Shown here: piece after piece, positions 60,050 through 64,000 of the stretch
How the letters are laid out: each line of letters begins with the position of its first letter
Numbering within the stretch: the stretch's first letter is position 1
Source of the DNA: Montifringilla adamsi
Taxonomy: Eukaryota; Chordata; Aves; Passeriformes; Passeridae
DNA: 64,000 nt
Assembly: GCA_017590115.1 (NCBI GenBank)
Contig: JAGGNK010006559.1
Coordinates: 13,058,499-13,122,498 of the forward strand
Reading direction: 5' to 3'
The notes under the pieces: model-generated
Databases searched by the model: none
The model's input: the letters and a program-made list of their open reading frames with translations, nothing else
Told to the model about the DNA's origin: nothing
Program-made: the position numbers and the translations under genes

Positions 60050-62300
60050 CCCTCCCAGCCGGTCCCTCCGCTGCACGGAGACGCCGCCGGAGGAGCAGCG
60101 GCAAGATGGTCCCCCTGCAACAGCCGCTCCTCTTCTGCCGCCGCGGGCACTACCGAGGGGCGAGGCCGGCCCGCTCCCGCGGCCGTCCGTCCCGCCAGCC
60201 CCTGCCTGCCTGCCTGCCCTGCCTTGCCAGCGAGGGCCGGAGTATCTCCTAAAGGAGATGGTGGTGGTGGTGGCTTTTAGTTTGCACCCTGCCTCTGACT
60301 AAGGGGTTTAAAAACAGGGGAGGGGGAGAGGGGGGGTAGACAGACGGACAGAGAGAAACGCCTCGGATAAACCCCCCCCCCCTCCCCGCTCCGTTCTTTA
60401 GTTTACAAAAAGAAGGTATCTATCTCCCTACTTAAAAAAAATAAAAATAAAAAAATAGAAAGGAGTAATTAAAAAAAAAAAAAGAGTGGGAATAAAGCAC
60501 GGCAAATTATCGGCCGGGAAAGGTTAGAGAAGTGGGGAGAAGTTGCAGCTAATCTCCTAATGTTGTTATTAGCCGCCGCCGAGGAGCCGCTGCCCGCGGG
60601 CGGACGCTCCGCCCCTTCCGTGCGAAACGTTTCACTTCCTCGCAAGGTGCTACGAATCAACCCCGAGACGGCGGCAGCTCCGCGCCTGCCGCGGGAGGGG
60701 ATTTAAACGGGAGAAGCTCTTCCCGCCGTCGCCGTCCTGCCGGGAGGGGAAGGGTAACAGGCTGCTGTCAGTTTGCTTGGGTCGCAGGGGTTTCCCGTGA
60801 TCCCTGATACTGCCAGAAAATCTTACCCTCCCTTTCCCCCCTTGCTTCTTTCTTTCTTCTTAAAAAAAAAAGAAAAAAAATTTAGTCATCTCTCGCTGTA
60901 GGTTACGTTTGGGTGAGGGAGCCTGCGCAGGGAATCACCTGGGTCAAGGGACCGAAGTCAGTGTTGTGATAGAGCCGCCAATCCCAACTTGGTACAACTG
61001 CGTGGAGAAAAGCAATATAATAGAGATGTTGAATTGATGTCGCATGTAGTTCCCAGAATTAACTCCATCCTACCAGTATAAACAGCTCAATGTTTAATTG
61101 TGCGGTAATAAGAAGAAAGAAAATCCCCTTCTGCCCGAAAAAGAACAAAACTGCAGTTCCAAGTGCTTTCCTTTAGGAATCAGCTGAGTAGTTTTTATTT
61201 GCTTTCTTGACTTAAAAAAAAAAATAAAAAAGAAAAAAAAAAGAAAAAATGGAAGAACCCTTCTGTTCTCGCAGCTAACATTATATAAATCCCCAGACAC
61301 ATACTGTGCAAAATGTATTAGCAGTATGTTTCATATGCTGCAGTTCTCGCTCTGCAATCTGTTGGTATTTTAAAGTAAGGATGAACTGTAATCTCCCATA
61401 AATCATTTTTAATTCAATGCTGGGTAGACGTGTGCCACGGCGAAGTATCATCTCCTGCCTGCCTCTTTTTTTTTTTTTTTTTTTTTTTCTTTCTCTTTTT
61501 AAGTTTGCTGGAAGAAGACCTTTGCTGAAGTTAAATCAGCACATGCGTCTTGCACAGCACTTCAGCAAGTGGATTATAATAACAACCCCCTCAACGCGTG
61601 TCTCACATGAGGAATCTTTTATGCCGTGCTGTATTAAGACTTTTTTTTTTTTTTGTCATATTGTTTAGCTCTGGGAAAGGGAAAAAAATGAAAACAAAGC
61701 AATTAAAAAGATTGACAGGTATGGGTTTGTGTGAGACCTATTTGTAATTGTCAGGGTGACGTGGGCAAGAGGAGGAGGAGTAACAAACTGAAGCAGGAAA
61801 AGCAGCTCGATGTGTCTGTCTATCAGTTGAGACTGTCTGAGAGCCCTGGGATCCGAATGTGTGTTATATTTCAGTGAAAAGAGAAGAGAGGGAGAGTGGA
61901 TCTCTTTCTCTCCCAGGAGTTTGGGGGGGGGACAGTTCACGTTAATCTGTCCCACTCAGTGAATGTCTTTTCTTCCTCCCCCCCTCCCTCTCTGCACACA
62001 CTCTCCGGGGTTTTTCTTGGTTTTGGCAAATTTTTTTTGTGTGTGTGTTGTTTTTTGGTTTTTGGGGTTTTTTTTCTTCTGTTGCAGATCGAGATCAGCA
62101 AAAAAAAAAATCCATGATAAAAAATGTGTTTGCATTATATTTAGTAGCAGAAGAAGCTTCGATTTGTGGAAGAGAAAAAAAAAGGGAGAGCAAGAGAGAA
62201 AAGTAGTCCTCTCCGGTGGTGACACTGTTTGATCTGTGACTGTTTGGAAGGTGGAGGAGTGACTGACATTTCCCATCCGGTGTATATGTATGTATGGGGG
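60050..62300. other. Divergent intergenic spacer between PTGR3 and TSHZ1
   Basis: Between the PTGR3 5' end and the likely TSHZ1 leader. The left part is CpG-rich, including the probable PTGR3 5' UTR and promoter. It is followed by a G-rich run (60,316-60,340), a C run near 60,370, A-rich runs (60.43-60.48 kb), and a CCAAT word near 60,969-60,973. From 60.8 to 62.3 kb it is AT-rich with several poly(A)/poly(T) runs (60.86, 61.2, 61.47, 61.63, 62.04-62.1 kb). No coding frame is supported. Confidence 0.6.
61467..61500. repeat. Poly(T) run
   Basis: About 22 T residues followed by CTTTCTCTTTTT. Homopolymer only; no retroposon body seen. Confidence 0.85.
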
Positions 62301-62605
62301 CTTTACTCCTTTTTATGATTTGCTTCCTTGCTCTTAGACTAAGTGCTGGGAGGAGAAGGAGAGACTGGATCGACCTCGTTTTTTGCACAATGAACAAACT
62401 ATTACCAACGCAATAAAAAACCAAACAAACAAAAAACCCCCAACAACAACAGCAACAACAACACACAAATCCACGAGCTTGAAACAAGCCAGCGAGCGAG
62501 CGAGAAAGTTGCGCTTTGAGACTCTTTGATCTCGGAGAAAGCCTGAGAGGGGGGGAGTGACTGAATTTACCGTCTCATCGCCGCCGCTTGCTCGGCTCTC
62601 CACCG

Positions 62606-62704
62606 CGAAGAAGGAGAAGAAGACGAAGAAGTGATTAAGGAAAGGAGGGGGAGAAGGGGAGAGAGAAAAAGGAGGAGAAAAAAAAAAAAGAACGAAAGAA
62701 AGAT
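62606..62704 (+). repeat. Polypurine tract in the TSHZ1 leader
   Basis: About 100 bases almost entirely of A and G (GAAGAAGGAGAAGAAGACGA onward, ending in GAACGAAAGAAAG). A second GA-rich tract lies at 62,825-62,875. Long polypurine tracts can form triplex (H-DNA) structures. Confidence 0.75.
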
Positions 62705-63257
62705 AATGGATTTGGGCTACAGATTGAACTGATCAAATCTTATTTATTTTGCACATCTCCACTGGCATCTTCCCTGCTGCTGCTGCTGCCGAGAGGACTG
62801 AAGAGCTTTGTCTTATAAGGAACTTAAAGAGAGAGAAAGAGAGAGAGAGTGTGTGCGAGAGAGAGGGAGGAAAAATTAACCTTGTAAATGAAAACATTTC
62901 CTAAGCAAGTTTTTGGAGTGGCGGCGGAAATTGGCATCCCTGTCACCAGTCTGTGGCTTGCCTCATCCCACACCCCACCTTCCCCCCCGCCCCGCGCACC
63001 CCGCTCGCCGCGCCGGGAGCTGACCCGGGGGGGGAACCCGGACCGGGCGAGAGGAGAACCCGACCAAACTTTTTCTCCTTCCTCCCCCCCCCTCCTTCCT
63101 CCTCCTCTCCCTCTTTCCCATTCCTCCCCACCCTCCCTCTCGCTCTTCCTAGGCAGAATTAGAAGTTGAATCTTTTATTTGTGTGTGTGCGTGCGCGGCT
63201 GTGGGTTTGTTTCTGCATGAAAAGAGGGGGATCGGAAGAGGAGTCCTGCGTGGAAAC

Positions 63258-63299
63258 TCTGCGGCGGCGGCGGGCGGCGAGGCGGCGGCGGCGGCGGCA
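63258..63299 (+). repeat. CGG-rich trinucleotide repeat next to the TSHZ1 ATG
   Basis: Interrupted CGG/GGC triplets end three bases before the TSHZ1 start codon. In the TSHZ1 frame they read as alanine, in the overlapping upstream frame as arginine. CGG repeats in leaders are prone to length variation and to secondary structure. Confidence 0.85.
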
Positions 63300-63302
63300 G
63301 CA

Positions 63303-63342
63303 ATGCCGCGGAGAAAGCAGCAGGCACCCCGGCGCTCCGCAG
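63303..63342 (+). CDS. TSHZ1: TSHZ1 exon 1 (first 13 codons, partial gene)
   Basis: ATG opens MPRRKQQAPRRSA plus one base, then the splice donor CCGCAG|GTAACA, giving a phase-1 intron. This is the characteristic N-terminus of Teashirt zinc-finger homeobox proteins. The ending PRRSA fits TSHZ1 better than TSHZ2 (APKRAA) or TSHZ3 (APRRAA), and the divergent neighbour PTGR3 is the human TSHZ1 neighbour. The rest, a large exon encoding the zinc fingers and homeodomain, lies outside the window. The protein is a nuclear transcriptional repressor in head, ear, olfactory and trunk patterning. The ATG has G at -3. The frame is open upstream to a TAG at 63,150-63,152 with no earlier in-frame ATG. Confidence 0.92.
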
Positions 63343-64000
63343 GTAACACCCTCCGCCTCCCGCGCTGGGGTGCCGCGGGCACGGCAGGGGAGGGGTTAAC
63401 CCGCCGGGAAGCATCGCCGCGGGGGGAGCGGTTCCTCCAGCCCTGCCGCAGATTTAAAACACCCCGCGTGGCTGCCTCCGAGACGGGGAGGGGGGGAGCA
63501 GCACCTTGGTGGGGAAGAGACAGGGGCTGTAGTTTGTACTTCTTTGTACGCGGGAGCTGGAGGGATCGGCGTAGTTCTGAGGTGTGTCACGCCGAGCCTG
63601 ACAGCCTCCATCCTCTCCGCCGTTGCCAACACGTTTAAAACTAGAAACTTCATTTTGTTGCAGTCCTGCAATCTCCGCATGCGGGTCCGCGTGTGCGTGT
63701 GTGCGGTGCCCAGGGCAGCGCCGGGGAGGGGAGGGAGCTCCGCTGTGCCAGGGCAGGGATGGTCTGCTTTAAAAGTGTGTCAGACCGTATCCAGGCTGAA
63801 CCTGACACTCGCGAAACAAAAGTCAACAAAATGGGACACAACGAGGCATCTGGCCAGTGCATTTCACTGGAAAACAGCAGCCTTTAATGTCACGTTGAAG
63901 AGGCTTTTTTCCCCCCCTTTTTTATTACCTCTAAAGATGTCTTTTGATCAGGAAAACAGAAGGCAGTGATAGTGCAGAAACCGATTGAAGAGAAAAGTTA
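63343..64000 (+). other. TSHZ1: Start of TSHZ1 intron 1
   Basis: Begins with the donor GTAACA and is GC-rich and CpG-containing to about 63.78 kb, then AT-rich to the window end. No second exon is visible. Open frames here are continuations past the splice donor or chance frames in GC-rich DNA. Confidence 0.8.

Larger units (their letters stand above)
58730..60770. promoter_or_regulatory. PTGR3: CpG island with the PTGR3 promoter and exon 1
   Basis: CpG-dense DNA covers the end of intron 1, exon 1, and the upstream promoter of PTGR3, with an AT-rich break around 60.4-60.55 kb. No TATA box stands near the expected start; a TATA-less, dispersed-start promoter is likely. YY1-like motifs occur at 59,462-59,472 (AGATGGCGGC) and 60,102-60,109 (CAAGATGG). 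The island faces the divergent TSHZ1 gene, so it may also influence that gene. Confidence 0.8.
62600..63302 (+). other. TSHZ1: Probable TSHZ1 5' leader
   Basis: Sequence immediately upstream of the TSHZ1 start codon with no splice acceptor needed to reach the ATG. It contains two purine tracts (62,606-62,704 and 62,825-62,875), a C/T-rich stretch (63.07-63.15 kb) and a CGG-rich repeat (63,258-63,299). The transcription start is unknown, so the left edge is arbitrary. Upstream ATGs at 62,888 (stop at 63,167-63,169) and 63,217 (open through the splice donor) would lie in the leader and could lower translation of the main frame. Confidence 0.55.
62880..63780. promoter_or_regulatory. TSHZ1: CpG island over TSHZ1 exon 1
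   Basis: CpG- and C/G-rich DNA spanning the end of the probable leader, the first coding exon and the start of intron 1. A palindrome CCGCATGCGG near 63,676 resembles an NRF1-type site but is imperfect. CpG-island promoters are normal for TSHZ genes. Confidence 0.65.

Noticed and set aside
62888..63169. A 93-codon upstream frame as a separate small protein gene
   Set aside because: The ATG has a weak context (T at -3), the product is Pro/Ser-rich from the C/T-rich leader, and it ends before the TSHZ1 ATG. At most a regulatory upstream ORF.
63303..63342. Assignment of the exon to TSHZ2 or TSHZ3
   Set aside because: The residues after MPRRKQQAP are RRSA, as in TSHZ1, and the adjacent divergent PTGR3 gene is the TSHZ1 neighbour.

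Overview
The window looks like nuclear DNA from a bird. Two gene ends are recognisable. One is a complete two-exon copy of PTGR3 (also called ZADH2), a peroxisomal NADPH-dependent prostaglandin reductase, on the minus strand. The other is the first coding exon of the zinc-finger homeobox gene TSHZ1, on the plus strand. They are divergent neighbours here, as they are on human chromosome 18. The only interspersed repeats I can identify are 5'-truncated CR1 LINEs. A low repeat load with CR1 as the only visible family points to a bird rather than a mammal. The species cannot be read from the sequence.

Layout: positions 1 to about 52,600 are gene-free. This stretch is AT-rich unique DNA with microsatellites, one old 1.6 kb CR1 (about 23.07-24.70 kb), a nested pair of CR1s in opposite orientation (about 35.52-36.47 kb), a short CR1 3' tail (about 42.83 kb), a pair of ~80 bp dispersed direct repeats (11.25 and 12.08 kb), and two degenerate tandem arrays (48.84-48.96 and 49.6-49.9 kb). 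A few segments dense in homeobox, FOX, SOX or CRE motifs could be distal enhancers, but that is inference from motifs only. PTGR3 occupies 52,761-59,895 on the minus strand, with one ~5.9 kb intron that contains an isolated CpG island (55.03-55.85 kb). A large CpG island (about 58.7-60.8 kb) covers PTGR3 exon 1 and its promoter. About 2.3 kb of AT-rich and low-complexity DNA follows. A purine-rich probable TSHZ1 leader and a third CpG island (about 62.9-63.8 kb) then end in the TSHZ1 start codon at 63,303 and a splice donor at 63,343. The rest of TSHZ1 lies beyond the window.

No prokaryotic-style operon, CRISPR array or novel multi-gene system is present. Most long open frames are chance frames in CpG islands or low-complexity DNA. 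The most interesting points are: the acid-free, Arg/Ser/Ala-rich N-terminal extension on a PTGR3 that also ends in the peroxisomal signal SKL; the open, polyalanine-coding frame directly upstream of the TSHZ1 ATG together with an overlapping arginine-rich upstream ORF; the nested CR1 insertion with an apparent target-site deletion; the ~65 bp degenerate tandem array; and a possible plus-strand first exon inside the PTGR3 intron.
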